A program made the position numbers and the translations under genes. A stretch of 64,000 nucleotides of DNA, taken from assembly GCF_002803065.1 (NCBI RefSeq), contig NZ_NNBL01000034.1, forward strand, positions 1 through 64,000, read 5' to 3'. This stretch comes from Streptomyces sp. CB01635. GTDB lineage: Bacteria > Actinomycetota > Actinomycetes > Streptomycetales > Streptomycetaceae. Below the pieces are notes generated by a model that had not been told where the DNA came from, made no database searches, and saw nothing but the letters and a program-made list of their open reading frames with translations. Shown here piece by piece: positions 1 to 8,949 of the stretch (the first letter of the stretch is position 1; each line of letters starts with the position of its first letter).

Positions 1-151
1 GCACATCTGAAGAAGCAGTCATACACAAACTAACGACGGATCTCCGGCGCAGGACACTAGCACTTCAGCTGTAGACCGCGATCTTACTGGCGGAGGGCTG
101 CCGGCCAGAGCGTAGGGGCCCGCCCTGCAGCGGGTTCCTCGGGCTGGGAGG

Positions 152-535
152 TCAATCCAGGTCGGGCCAGTTCACGAGGTTCTCCAGGGTGGCGCGGTCA
201 CCCTCGCTTCGCAGGTTGTCCAAGGGGAGGCGACCGTGCAGGGCGAGCAACAGGTTGCTCGCGGATCCGTGGAGGTCGGCGTCTGTTTCATGTGGGCCGT
301 CGATGAGGTGTGACCCCGACTCCGTCACGTCGACCAGCCATGACTCGCCCTCGGCGGCGTGCAGGCCGATCCGGGCCGGCTCGTGCAGCCAAGGGCCGGC
401 GGTGCCATGGCTGATACCGATGAACTCGGCGATGCCGTCGACTGCTACAACCGCCGGGACCGGCTGGGGAGTTCCGGTGGCCAGCTGGGCGTCGAAGGCG
501 TGGACAGCGGCCTCCTGGACCTGATGACGCGCCAC
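152..535 (-). pseudogene. C-terminal fragment of a mycothiol-dependent maleylpyruvate isomerase family protein
   Basis: The 127 residues match the C-terminal part of the MDMPI family. The start reads like the conserved segment RHQVQEAAVHAFDAQ, followed by the SCP2-like C-terminal domain. Full-length members are roughly 200-280 residues and carry an N-terminal DinB-like metal-binding bundle, which is absent here. Reading upstream on the same strand (536-635) gives no continuation of that domain, so the gene looks truncated rather than mis-started. Mycothiol is the actinobacterial thiol, which fits the host. Family assignment is by recognition of the conserved segment; loss of function is inferred. 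Confidence 0.6.
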
Positions 536-635
536 GTGTCGGCGTACACCGGATTGTGCATAGGTCAGTACAGCAAAAAGTGCACAGTCTTGAGGAGATG
601 CCGCTCGTCATGTGATGCCGGCACGGTGTCCGGTT

Positions 636-1373
636 CTACGCGGCCGGTGCCGCCAGGCGGAAGCCCACGCCGATCGCTTCAAGATCCGGCTCGTAGGCGC
701 CGTGCCGGCGGGCGCACCGGGCCAGGTCCCGGTCGTGGCGGAACGCGCCGCCTCGGGTGATGTGCCGGTCGAAGGCCCAGTCCTCGGTGCTCGGCACCTC
801 GGCGGGCGCGCCAGGGTAGGGGGCGTAGAGGGTGGAGGTCCACTCGTCGGCGTTACCCGCCATGTCCAGCACCCCGAAAGGGCTGGCGCCCTTGGGGAAC
901 GAACCGACTGGTGTCGTGGTGCCGATACGGAGGTCCACCAGATTGGCCAGGCCGGTGCGGTACTCCTCACCCCATGGGAACTCGCGGCCGTCGTCGCCCC
1001 GCGCGGCGCGCTCCCACTCGTCCTCCGTGGGCAGCCGCACCTCGTGGCCGCCTAGCTGTTCCCCGAGCCACCGGCAGTAGGCCGTCGCCGTCTCCCAGGC
1101 GACCCCGATGACCGGGTGGTCCGCCGGCGCCTGTGGGACCGGTCGGCCGGTGGCCGCCGCGAAGCTTGTCCACTGGCCGACCGTGACCGGTGTACGGGCG
1201 ATCCGGAACGCCTGGACGTGGATCTCCGCGCGCGGGGCTTCCTTCATGTACCACTCCACCGGCACCCCGGTGTCCGCATAGTGACGGGCCACTGCCGCCA
1301 CCTCGTGGACCGGCGTACCCCGACGCAGCAACCCGGCCGGGACCTCGACCCAGTTCACCTGCTCCACCCCCAT
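636..1373 (-). CDS. FGE-sulfatase domain protein (SUMF1-like) lacking the catalytic cysteines
   Basis: About 245 residues forming one formylglycine-generating-enzyme (FGE) fold: VNWVEVPAG at the N terminus, the LPTEDEWERAARG block in the middle, GNADEWTS, and a C-terminal GVGFRL motif. The start at 1373 is preferred because GAGGAGG lies 4-5 bases upstream; an in-frame ATG at 1400 has no such site. True aerobic FGEs carry two cysteines in a segment like CHxSYC just before YRxAAR. Here that segment reads RHDRDLARCARR, so neither catalytic cysteine is present. It is therefore more likely a related oxygenase-like or structural paralogue than an active sulfatase activator. A Cys-type sulfatase lies 1.1 kb away on the same strand. 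Confidence 0.8.
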   Translation of the reverse strand: MGVEQVNWVEVPAGLLRRGTPVHEVAAVARHYADTGVPVEWYMKEAPRAEIHVQAFRIARTPVTVGQWTSFAAATGRPVPQAPADHPVIGVAWETATAYCRWLGEQLGGHEVRLPTEDEWERAARGDDGREFPWGEEYRTGLANLVDLRIGTTTPVGSFPKGASPFGVLDMAGNADEWTSTLYAPYPGAPAEVPSTEDWAFDRHITRGGAFRHDRDLARCARRHGAYEPDLEAIGVGFRLAAPAA

Positions 1374-1499
1374 GGCTCCTCCTCGGCTCGCAGCGGACAA
1401 CCCTCATGATCACCTCGGTGGTCGGGGCGCGCATCGGCCGATGGACTCATCTCGACAGCGACCTTGGAACCAGGGCATCGGGCCACGGACAGGCTGTGT

Positions 1500-2451
1500 T
1501 CCAGCATGGCGAGCGGTGCATGTTCGCGTGTACCAAGCTGACGGTGCGCGAGGCGTTGGAGCTGTACGCCGCCTTCTACCCGCGCCCCACCGACTGGCGC
1601 ACCCTGGCCGAACGCCTCGGTCTCACCGCGAAGCTCACCACCCGGTTCGCCAAGCTCTCCGGCGGTCAGAAGCAGCGCCTGTTCATCGCCCTTGCGCTGA
1701 TCGGCTCGGGCTGCGGTGGCGAGGGTGCGGGCTGCCGTTCATCGGGAGCTCCGCCACACATCCGCGCGTGGTGGTCCTCGACGAGCTGACCACGGGCCTC
1801 GACCCGCGCGCCCGCCGCGATACCTGGACGCTCATCGAGGAGGTCCGGGCGAGTGGCGTCACGGTCCTCCTCGTCTCGCACTTCATGGAGGAGGCGCAGC
1901 GGTTGTGTGACCGGATCGCCGTGATCGACAAGGGCCGGGTGGCCGCCCTGGATAGCCCGTCAGGGCTGATCCGGCGTTCAGCAGGCTCGACCGTCATCAG
2001 CTTCACGCCCTCCGCGCCGCTGGACGAGGGTGACCTGAACGCGCTGCCGGTGCTCGTGTCGGCCGAGCACAAGGACGGCCGGATCACGCTGTCCGGCACC
2101 GACGAGACCGTGAACGCGGTCATCACGCTCCTCGGCTGGGGCCACATCACCGCCCACCAACTCCGGGCCACGGCCGCGCAGGGCTGTACGGTCCTGTCCC
2201 CGGCCGTCGCCTCCCGCCTGGTGTCCACGGTTCGCAGCCCCGGGGCCCCCGGCAACGAGCCGCTCTCCACGCGCGAACGCGAAGTGCTGGCTTTGGTCGC
2301 CAAGGGCACGTCGAACCGCGAGATCGCCCGCGTGCTGTTCATCAGCGAGGCGACCGTGAAGACCCATCTCACCCACCCGTACACCAAGTTGGGCGTCAAG
2401 GACCGCGCGGCCGCGGTGGCGGTGGCGTACGACCGGGGGATTCTCGGCTGA
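1500..2451 (+). pseudogene. Chimeric remnant: drug-exporter ABC ATPase C-terminal part joined to a LuxR-type response regulator C terminus
   Basis: From about 1516 the frame encodes the helical part of a DrrA-type ATPase (KLTVREALELYAAFYPRP) and the signature LSGGQKQRLFIALALIG. After 1705 an extra 53 bases shift the frame, and the Walker B/D-loop (VVVLDELTTGLDP) resumes at 1759, followed by the H-loop SHFMEEA. No Walker A is present, because the 5' end is lost. Near 2166, after GWGHITAHQLR, the frame runs into a NarL-family regulator: LSPAVASRLV and then a complete LuxR helix-turn-helix (LSTREREVLALVAKGTSNREIA...VKTHL). The usual permease and sensor-kinase genes between such genes are missing, which implies a deletion fusion. 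The stop abuts the stop of the convergent sulfatase. Confidence 0.75.
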
Positions 2452-3879
2452 TCAGGCGGCGGGGTACGGCAGCAGCCCGCTCGCGGTCTTCTCCCAGGCC
2501 GCCTTCAGCTCGGCGAGCAACTCCGGCTTGTCGGGCGCCAGATCGGCCTGCTCGCGCAGATCGGCGCCGAGGTCGTAGAGGTGGTCCTTGCCCGCGGAGT
2601 CCTGGTAGTACTTCCAGTCACCGCGCCTGAGCGCCCGATTGGCCCGCACCCGCCAGAACAGGTCCCGCTCGGGCAGCTTCTCGCCCTTCAGCAGATAGCC
2701 CGCGAGGCTTCTGCCGTCCAGCGGATACGCCGGGTCGGGCCGGGCGCCGGCCAGCTCCAGCAGGGTCGCGGTCCAGTCGGGGGAGAAGTTCGGTTCGTGG
2801 CTGACCTGGTTGTCGTCGATGCGGTGTGGCCAACGGACGATCGTCGGCACCCGGATGCCGCCCTCCTGGAGCACGAACTTCTCACCGCTCAGCGGCCAGA
2901 GGTACGACCAGCGTTCACCACCGTTGTCGCTGGCGAAGTACACCACCGTGTTCTCCTCCTGCCCGGACCGGCGCAGCGCCGCCAGCACCTCGCCGACCGC
3001 CGCGTCGAGGCTCTCGACCATCTGCGTGTACTTCGCGACCGAGCCGCCGTCGTTGTGCAGCAGTGCGGCGGTGATCTCGGCCTGGCTCTTGGCGGCCCGG
3101 ATCTTCGCGGCGATCTCCGCACCGGTCTCGGCGTCCTCCTCGCTCAGCCAGGGCCAGTGCGGGGTGGTGAAGTTGAGGTTCAGCAGCCACGGCTTGTCGT
3201 GCTTGCGGCCGACGTACTCCACCGCCCGCTCGGTCAGCACCTCCGTGTAGTAGCGCAGGTCCTTGTACTCGGCGTCCCCCTCGTAGAGGTCGTAGTCGCC
3301 GAGCTGGCCGAGCTTGGAGAAGTACTCCAGGACGCCGCCATGGTTGCCGAAGAACTCGTCCCAACCCGACTTCGTGGGGCTGTAGTCGGGCAGCCAGCCG
3401 CAGTGCCACTTGCCGATCAGGGCAGTGGAGTATCCCGCCTTCTTCAGCAGGGAGGCCAGGGTGGGATGGTTCGGGTCCAGACCCTGGGTCCTGTTGGCGA
3501 TGGGCTCGGCGAGCCCGCCCTTCGTACGGCCCGGATAGCGCCCGGTGTACAGGCTGAACCGGGTCGGCGAGCAGGTCGCCGACCCCGAGTACGCGTCCGT
3601 GAAGCGCACGCCCTGCCGGGCGAGCTGGTCCAGGTTCGGGGTCTTGATGTGCGGCGCTCCGTACGAGGAGAGGTCGGCCCAGCCCAGGTCGTCCCCCAGG
3701 ATGACCAGGAGGTTGGGGCGCCGGCCGGAACCGGCGGAGGCGGTACGGGCCTGGAACGGGCGCTCGGTGGGGGCGGCCTGGTCGGGGGCTGCCTCGGCGG
3801 CGGTGGCCGTACCGGCGACGGCGGTGACCGCGCCACCACCGACGAGACCGCCGAAGGTGCGACGGGACATTTCGGGCAT
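2452..3879 (-). CDS. Secreted Cys-type sulfatase (arylsulfatase family)
   Basis: A 475-residue alkaline-phosphatase-superfamily sulfatase that hydrolyses sulfate esters outside the cell. The start at 3879 is chosen because GAGGA lies six bases upstream and it gives a Tat signal: SRRTFGGL at residues 5-12, then a hydrophobic stretch and AAEAAP. Metal-ligand aspartates are in GDDLGW (63-64). The active-site motif is C-S-P-T-R at Cys103, the type that must be oxidised to formylglycine, followed by LYTGR. Later blocks include TALIGKWHCG, LNFTTPHWPW and ASDNGG. The FGE-like protein nearby lacks catalytic cysteines, so maturation probably depends on an enzyme elsewhere in the genome. Substrate unknown. 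Confidence 0.9.
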   Translation of the reverse strand: MPEMSRRTFGGLVGGGAVTAVAGTATAAEAAPDQAAPTERPFQARTASAGSGRRPNLLVILGDDLGWADLSSYGAPHIKTPNLDQLARQGVRFTDAYSGSATCSPTRFSLYTGRYPGRTKGGLAEPIANRTQGLDPNHPTLASLLKKAGYSTALIGKWHCGWLPDYSPTKSGWDEFFGNHGGVLEYFSKLGQLGDYDLYEGDAEYKDLRYYTEVLTERAVEYVGRKHDKPWLLNLNFTTPHWPWLSEEDAETGAEIAAKIRAAKSQAEITAALLHNDGGSVAKYTQMVESLDAAVGEVLAALRRSGQEENTVVYFASDNGGERWSYLWPLSGEKFVLQEGGIRVPTIVRWPHRIDDNQVSHEPNFSPDWTATLLELAGARPDPAYPLDGRSLAGYLLKGEKLPERDLFWRVRANRALRRGDWKYYQDSAGKDHLYDLGADLREQADLAPDKPELLAELKAAWEKTASGLLPYPAA

Positions 3880-4116
3880 GCGGGTTCCTCGGAACGGACG
3901 GGTGCCACGACGGGACACGAAGAGGGAAGAGAAGAAGGGCGGGCGAGGAGACTGCGGGCTCAGCGACAGATGGCGCTGGATTGCCGGCACAGGTCGACGT
4001 GGCGCCGCTCCACGAGCGCGACGAGCACGCGCGGGTGATCAGCGGAGGGCCTCATGCTGAGCGACGGTGCCAGCGGGCAGCCCGACACGTCAAGCCAACG
4101 TCCATGCAGTGGACGC

Positions 4117-4215
4117 ACCTGAAAGGGGCGCGGGGAACTGCGCAGTCTTTTAGGGGCGTTTGGGGGCGCAGCCCAGGACGGGATGGGACAGGTAGGGGCG
4201 GCGGTGACGAAACAA
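4117..4215. repeat. Streptomyces-type dispersed intergenic repeat
   Basis: The stretch around AAAGGGGCGCGGGGAACTGC and the following G-rich segment resemble a short sequence scattered between genes in many Streptomyces genomes. It lies between the sulfatase start and the protease remnant, in a region with no coding signal. The match is from memory, not from a search. Confidence 0.4.
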
Positions 4216-4294
4216 CCCCAGCGACAGCCGGACCCGGATCGAAAAAGTAGCGGCGGCTCATCCGGGCGCGATACACATCGACCGGATCAGAAGC

Positions 4295-4789
4295 ATGTTG
4301 AAGTTCAAGGCCACCGACCTCCGCGGCGGCAACGGCGTCACATCCGACGGCTATCGCTGCACTGCCGGGTTCAACACCAAGAACTCCTCGGGAACGATCT
4401 ACACACTCACCGCTGGCCACTGTCCAATCAGCGACTACTACATGGACTTGGAACAACCAAAGAATTGGCGACGTGGCCTATTCCCACTTCGGCGGTTCCG
4501 CCGGTGACCAAGCCACGATCAGGGCGAACGACCCCGGCATCAACCCCCTAGGAACCGTCAGGTACTGGGGCGGCACCTACAAACAGATCGACAGCTCCCG
4601 CTTCCCGATAATCGGGGAGCACATCGACCGGATCGGAGTCTCCAGTCAAGATACGACGGTCAGCGTCACCAACCCGCGTATCACGGTCAACATCGAGGGC
4701 ACCCAGGTGGAGGGCCTGTTCGAGTCGAACGTCTGCGCTCTAGGCGGCGACAGCGGAGGGCCGGCGCTCAACGGTTCAACGGCCCTGGG
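4295..4789 (+). pseudogene. Frameshifted trypsin-like (streptogrisin-type) serine protease remnant
   Basis: The first frame gives GYRCTAGFNTKNSSGTIY and the catalytic-histidine block LTAGHC. A shift near 4447-4470 moves coding to another frame, which continues IGDVAYSHFGGSAGDQATIRA (catalytic Asp region) and ends with the catalytic-serine block LGGDSGGPALNG. All three triad regions are thus recognisable, but in two frames. There is no signal peptide or pro-domain upstream of 4295. After TALGL (about 4789) the protein passes directly into an acyl-CoA ligase fragment, so both ends are damaged. S1 family membership is clear; activity is not expected. Confidence 0.75.
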
Positions 4790-5047
4790 CCTGCAAGTAC
4801 TCCACGAGCACCCGGCTGTCGCTATGGCCGCAGTGCTAGGTTCCCGCATGCCGACCTGGGCGAGGAAGTCGCGGCCGTGGTTGTGCTCCACCCTGCAACG
4901 CAGGCCACGCCCGACGAACTGAGGGAGTACGTCAAGGACCGGGTGGCGGCCTACAAGTACCCGCGCCGGGTATGGCTCGTGGACCTGCTGCCGATGGGGC
5001 CGAGCGGCAAGATTCTCAAGAGGGAGATCACCGTGCCAGTGGGATGA
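4790..5047 (+). pseudogene. C-terminal fragment of an acyl-CoA synthetase (AMP-binding family)
   Basis: Translation gives EHPAVAMAAVLG, then after a one-base frame change near 4838 PHADLGEEVAAVVVLHP, and finally the hallmark C-terminal motif GPSGKILKREI before a TGA at 5045-5047. This is the mobile C-terminal domain of an adenylate-forming ligase, including the lysine that aids adenylation. The N-terminal catalytic domain is missing and the fragment is joined to the protease remnant. Confidence 0.75.
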
Positions 5048-5316
5048 TGACCGCATCTGATGAGCCGCAGGACCGCGTCCAGCAGGCCCCGCGGGTCGTG
5101 GTCCGGCGGCCGGACGATGTCCGTTCTGGCTGGCCGTGTCCTGTGTGATGATCCGGCCGTTCGTGCGCACCGGCCTCTGTCACACCCAGCACGCTCTCCA
5201 GCACTGCCGCTGCGCGGGTCCGACTTCCGCGCGTTCCTGCTGGCTATTGCCTGACCGGCGACAGCCGCGCCTCCGCCGAGCAGGGCGCCTATGACCGCTG
5301 CTGTAGGTCCATCCAT
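4951..5316 (-). pseudogene. Possible remnant of a small Streptomyces membrane protein
   Basis: The first 32 residues from the ATG at 5316 (MDGPTAAVIGALLGGGAAVAG, then QAIASRNARK) look like the N-terminal membrane anchor of a common small Streptomyces protein. The rest of the frame is arginine-rich with no recognisable domain and runs antisense to the ligase fragment. I treat only about 5220-5316 as likely coding and give no function. Confidence 0.25.
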
Positions 5317-5349
5317 GCCCTGGATTCTGCGGTGCCGAGATATCAACTC

Positions 5350-5779
5350 TCATGCCTCTGAACGCACTTGAGCCTGATCGTGACCACGCGTGCAGGGCGG
5401 CCGCGTATCCGGCCTCACCTGGCCCGGTCGCCGCGGCTGCCTCGGCGCCGCGAGCTGAGGAGGACGGTGCGGGCGGTCAGCCCGTGGCGGATGCTGTTCG
5501 AGGGGACCATCGTCCGTACCGCGCCTAGCAGTTGGCAGATTCGGTCCAGCTCGCGCTGAACATAGCGCGGGGTAACGCCACGCACGTACGACACGTCGTT
5601 CATGGGTGATTGTGGCGGACGTCCGCTGAATCACGGCAAGGATTTCCGCTTCGTCAAGTTCGACGTTATCTGGGGTCGCTCCAGGACGTGGACGATCCGG
5701 AAGTGTGGACTCGGGGCCGGAAGGTTCCGTCGGTGTGGCGGTCCCCGGTTCGGATGGGGCGGTGCGGGGTGGGTGGTGG
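5350..5779. other. Region without a supportable gene
   Basis: No frame keeps a recognisable domain. Short minus-strand peptides (VTPRYVQRELDRICQLLGAV at about 5510-5575, DEAEILAVIQRTS at about 5640-5680) look protein-like, but they are in different frames and could not be assigned. The region lies between a membrane-protein remnant and an integrase fragment, so it is probably more decayed sequence. Confidence 0.4.
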
Positions 5780-6048
5780 GCGGGTTCCTGCGTGCCTGCG
5801 GGTCGGGTTCGGACCGTACCTACGCGTATGTGCTGGTGGATCATCTGCGGTGGCTGCGGTTCGCAGGCCTGACGGTGGAGGCGGTGTCGCTTGAGGATCT
5901 GCGGCACTACATGGCAGCTCTCGGAGCGGATTATCCGGGGCCGTTTGGTCTGCCGTGGCGGGAGGGTAAACGCCCGTACGGGCAAAGCGCGTTGAAGACT
6001 GTGGCGGCCTGTCTGAAGGGCTTCTACCTCCACCTGGGCACAAGGTGA
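5780..6048 (+). pseudogene. N-terminal core-binding domain of a tyrosine recombinase (integrase fragment)
   Basis: The frame gives TYAYVLVDHLRWLRFAGLTV, then AVSLEDLRHYMAAL and SALKTVAACLKGFYLHLGTR. This is the helical SAM-like DNA-binding domain of XerC/D-type integrases. The catalytic domain with the R-H-R-Y residues does not follow; the stop at 6048 is followed by an IS5 relic on the other strand. The upstream 180 bases appear to continue the protein in another frame (RGRKVPSVWRSPVRMG). The gene is truncated and probably frameshifted. Confidence 0.65.
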
Positions 6049-6215
6049 AGCACCACGAGGCCGCGCAGCACGTCGACGAGGCCCAATCCGGACTCTCGTG
6101 GCACGGCGACGAGCGGCGTGAACAACAGCAGCCTGCGGATCTGACGATCGACCGCGGCGGTGCCGACGCCACCTTCCCGGCGGCTAGTTCGGATCACCGG
6201 GCGGGCCAGAGGAAG

Positions 6216-6365
6216 GGGTGCCCGCGACGGGCAGAGCGTGGCCGTCTTCTCGTAACGGGTTGCGATGCCGCGCCACTGCTTCAGGCGGTTGACGCACCGC
6301 CCGACGGTGCTGCGCTGCTTGTATGCCTCGCGGTCGAAAGCAGCAGCCTGTCCCTGCCGCGCCGC
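6216..6365 (-). pseudogene. IS5-family transposase C-terminal fragment
   Basis: About 50 residues match the end of a DDE transposase: AAFDREAYKQRSTVGRCVNR and LKQWRGIATRYEKTA, which contains the E of the DDE triad region. Neither the N-terminal two thirds nor terminal inverted repeats are visible. It lies between an integrase fragment and an intact hydrolase gene. Confidence 0.7.
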
Positions 6366-6523
6366 ATTCGACGGCGATGGCGGAGCTGGCCGGCCGGGAC
6401 CGGAATGACGGTGCGTGGCTCCGTTCACTTCAAACCCCAGCGGGTGCCTGCCCATGCGAGGGTTAATCTAATCGGTGCACTGCGGCAGCGGAGACCATCA
6501 CACGGCGGCGCGAGGCCGCGTGG

Positions 6524-7291
6524 TCAGGGGCGTGGCTCGCCGAGGTACTGGTCGGCCCAGGCGCTGATGATGTGCGCGGCCCGCTGCGCCTGCCCGCGTG
6601 CGGTCAGCAGGTGGTCCGCGCCTTCGAGGGAGATGAAGCTGCGGGGGTGGCGGGCCTCTTGGAAGATTTCCGCGGCGTTGTCGATGCCGACGGTGGAATC
6701 GGTGGGGGAGTGCGCGACGAGGAGCGGGAGGTTCAGCTCGCCGATCCGGTCGCGCAGGTGGGCCTTGCGGACGTCTTCGACGAATGCGCGCTTGAGGACG
6801 AGGGTGCGCCCGCCGACGAACCACTGGTGAGAGCCATCGCTGAGCACGCGCTCCAGGACCGAGTCATACTGCCGCTCGACGTGGCTCGGGTCGACGGGCG
6901 CGGCGATGGTGGCCAGCGCGCGTAGGCCGGGGATCTCGCCAGCGGCGGCGATGGCGGCGGCGCCGCCCCAGGAGTGCCCCACCAGCAGGCCCACAGGGGT
7001 ACCGCGCTCGGCCATGAAAGCCGCGGCGCGGATCGTGTCCTGTGTTTTGACGGTGAAGGACCCGTCTCCCCAGTCGCCGTCGGAGTCGCCGATGCCGAGG
7101 TTGTCGAAGCGCAGCATGCCGATGCCCTCGCGGGCCAGCTGCTTGCTGACGCGGGAGGCGGCCGGCGAGTCCTTGCCGAGGGTGAAGCCGTGCGCGAAGA
7201 GTCCCCAGCCGCGGACTTCGCCCTCCGGCAGGTCGATCGTTCCGGCCAGTTCGGGGCCGACGACGCTCGGGAATCTCACTTCTTCATTCAT
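6524..7291 (-). CDS. Alpha/beta hydrolase (BAAT/OsmC-associated type)
   Basis: A 255-residue single-domain cytosolic hydrolase. The pattern is complete: oxyanion segment LFAHGFTLGKDSPAASR, nucleophile elbow GHSWGG (Ser about 107), acid strand LLVAHSPTDSTVGI, and catalytic histidine in GADHLL. These features resemble small hydrolases often linked to OsmC-like peroxidases, but no OsmC partner is present here. It reads alone on the minus strand with IS relics on both sides, so it is probably monocistronic. It is one of few intact genes in the first 10 kb. Substrate unknown. Confidence 0.85.
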   Translation of the reverse strand: MNEEVRFPSVVGPELAGTIDLPEGEVRGWGLFAHGFTLGKDSPAASRVSKQLAREGIGMLRFDNLGIGDSDGDWGDGSFTVKTQDTIRAAAFMAERGTPVGLLVGHSWGGAAAIAAAGEIPGLRALATIAAPVDPSHVERQYDSVLERVLSDGSHQWFVGGRTLVLKRAFVEDVRKAHLRDRIGELNLPLLVAHSPTDSTVGIDNAAEIFQEARHPRSFISLEGADHLLTARGQAQRAAHIISAWADQYLGEPRP

Positions 7292-7768
7292 CTGTTGTGC
7301 TCACCTAGGCAGGAACTGATCGGGGGACAGAGGCGAGAGTGGCACCGGCCGGTGCCACCGCGAGCCGGTGAGCAGCATGCCACGCGCTGCTCACCACTTT
7401 CGACAGGCCAGACGCCAACTGGGCAGGGGAGGACCCGGAGCGTCTGCGACTGGGTCTCTCGGGCTCGGTGGATGCCGCCGGGCGATCGCGCGACAGGGGA
7501 CACAGACATGCCGGGTTCGGAGGCGTTGCGTCGAACTCGCCTCCCTGGCCCTCACCCGCACCTTCGACATCAGAATCCCTGATAAATCAGGGCACGGGTG
7601 CGGCAGAGGCGCTCGCCGGAGGCGCCATTGCAAAGGCCGCGAAGGCGCGGCAACCAGATGGATCAGCAGACTCATGAAGGGCTGCGACAGCTTCCTCCCT
7701 GAGCAAGCCGTCCGCTGGCAGATGGCACAGCCAAACCCATCGCGGCGGTCAAGGCCAGCGACAAGGTC
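7292..7768. other. Non-coding or decayed stretch with a 16-bp palindrome
   Basis: No gene could be supported between the hydrolase start and the integrase remnant. A perfect palindrome, CCCTGAT-AA-ATCAGGG, lies at 7577-7592 and could be an operator or the end of a lost element. The region upstream of 7292 should hold the hydrolase promoter. Confidence 0.4.
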
Positions 7769-8205
7769 CTATCCACAGATCCTCATGTAGTCAAGGTCGG
7801 GCGGTGGGGTACGGCAGGCTTCCACCTGCACGAACCCACCGTCCGCGCCCTTCAGGAAGACGTAGCCACTGCCCTTCCAGGCCATCCCGGCCGCTTCGCG
7901 TTCCTGGCGCTGCCGGGCGCAGTGCTGTTCGAGGGAGCGCATGCACTCGGTGGGAAGGGCGATCCGCCGATCCGAACTCTGGGTCTTGGCCGGGAAGGCG
8001 GTCAGGCCGCCGGAGTTGGTGCGCTGGAGGGTGCGGCGGATGCTCGCGACTCCGATGGCCAGGTCGAGGTCTTCCCAGCGCAGGCCGAGGAGTTCGCCTT
8101 TGCGGAGCCCGGTGTGCAGAGCGAGTTCGAACAGTGCATGCAGCCGGTGGCCGTTGGCGCCTGCCAGGAATTCGCGCGCTTCCTCAGCTGTGAGGGATTC
8201 ACCAC
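7769..8205 (-). pseudogene. Phage-type tyrosine integrase, catalytic-domain fragment
   Basis: The minus strand encodes SLTAEEAREFLAGANGHRLH, LFELALHTGLRKGELLGLRW (box I with the first catalytic Arg) and EDLDLAIGVASIRRTLQ, then KTQSSDRRIALP with the conserved Lys, and GYVFLKGADG. The box II HxxR and the nucleophilic Tyr are missing: after about 7830 the sequence departs from the family and stops. The N-terminal half is cut at about 8205, where a plus-strand hydrolase fragment begins. It is a different integrase from the one at 5780-6048. Confidence 0.75.
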
Positions 8206-8940
8206 GAAGGCCGGGCACTGGCTCGCGCTCGGCATCAATCCCGGCGAGGTCGTCGACTGGAACCACCAGGTCAGGGACGGATTGGTTGATAAGTGCCTGG
8301 ACCAGGTCCATCGAGTAGGGGGCCTGTGCGTGGCCGCGCACCCGCATGCGCCCTACCCGTCGGGCGACTTCATGTTCCCCTTCCGGGGCTTCGACGTGGT
8401 GGAGGTGTGGAACGGACTGTGGACTTCGGACCGGCCCTGGAATGCTGACAACGAGGCGGCTCTGGCGGAGTGGGGGCGGAGCCTCGCGGCGGACATCCGT
8501 ACGGGCTCGTGGCGGCCGGCGATGGGGAACAGCGACACCCACTTGGAAGGGCAGATCGGCATCCCTCACAGCGTGGTCTTCGCCGAGGAGCTGAGCACCG
8601 AGGCGGTCCTGGCCGGAATCCGTGCCGGCCGCAGCTGGATCGCCGAGTCGGCGGACGTGGACGTGTCGTTCACCGCCAATGCCGATGGTCGCGTTGTCGG
8701 GGTGGGAGAACGGCTCGCGACTCATGGTGGGCAGGTGGAAGTGCAGGCAGCAGTACGAGGTGTGCCGGTGGGGACCGTCAGCTTCCACACCGATCGAGGG
8801 AAGGGGCGTCTCTCCCTGCAGACGGGGCGGGCGTGGTGCAATGGCACACGACGGCGGAGCACTCGGCGTTCGTTCGCATTGAGGTCCGCCATTCCAACGG
8901 GCACGTCGCCGCACTCACCAATCCGATCATCCTCAACTGA
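8206..8940 (+). pseudogene. C-terminal part of a CehA/McbA-family (PHP domain) metallohydrolase
   Basis: The frame from about 8206 gives HWLALGINPGEVVDWNHQ, VGGLCVAAHPHAP (metal-binding), FDVVEVWNG, and MGNSDTHLEGQIGIPHSVVF. The last carries the conserved D and H of the PHP metal site. Near 8818 a frameshift moves coding to the frame ending VVQWHTTAEHSAFVRIEVRH at a stop at 8940. The N-terminal HxH motif is absent because the gene is cut where the opposing integrase fragment begins. Known relatives hydrolyse carbamates and other esters; this copy is broken twice. Confidence 0.75.
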
Positions 8941-8949
8941 CCGCTCGCT

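Noticed and set aside
1..151. Possible tail of a gene from the left
   Set aside because: No frame shows a recognisable domain and no clear terminator; too short to call.
636..1373. Functional sulfatase-activating FGE
   Set aside because: Both cysteines needed for the aerobic FGE reaction are absent from the conserved segment.
2581..4038. Long plus-strand frame opposite the sulfatase
   Set aside because: It mirrors the sulfatase codons on the other strand, has no domain and is a GC-bias shadow.
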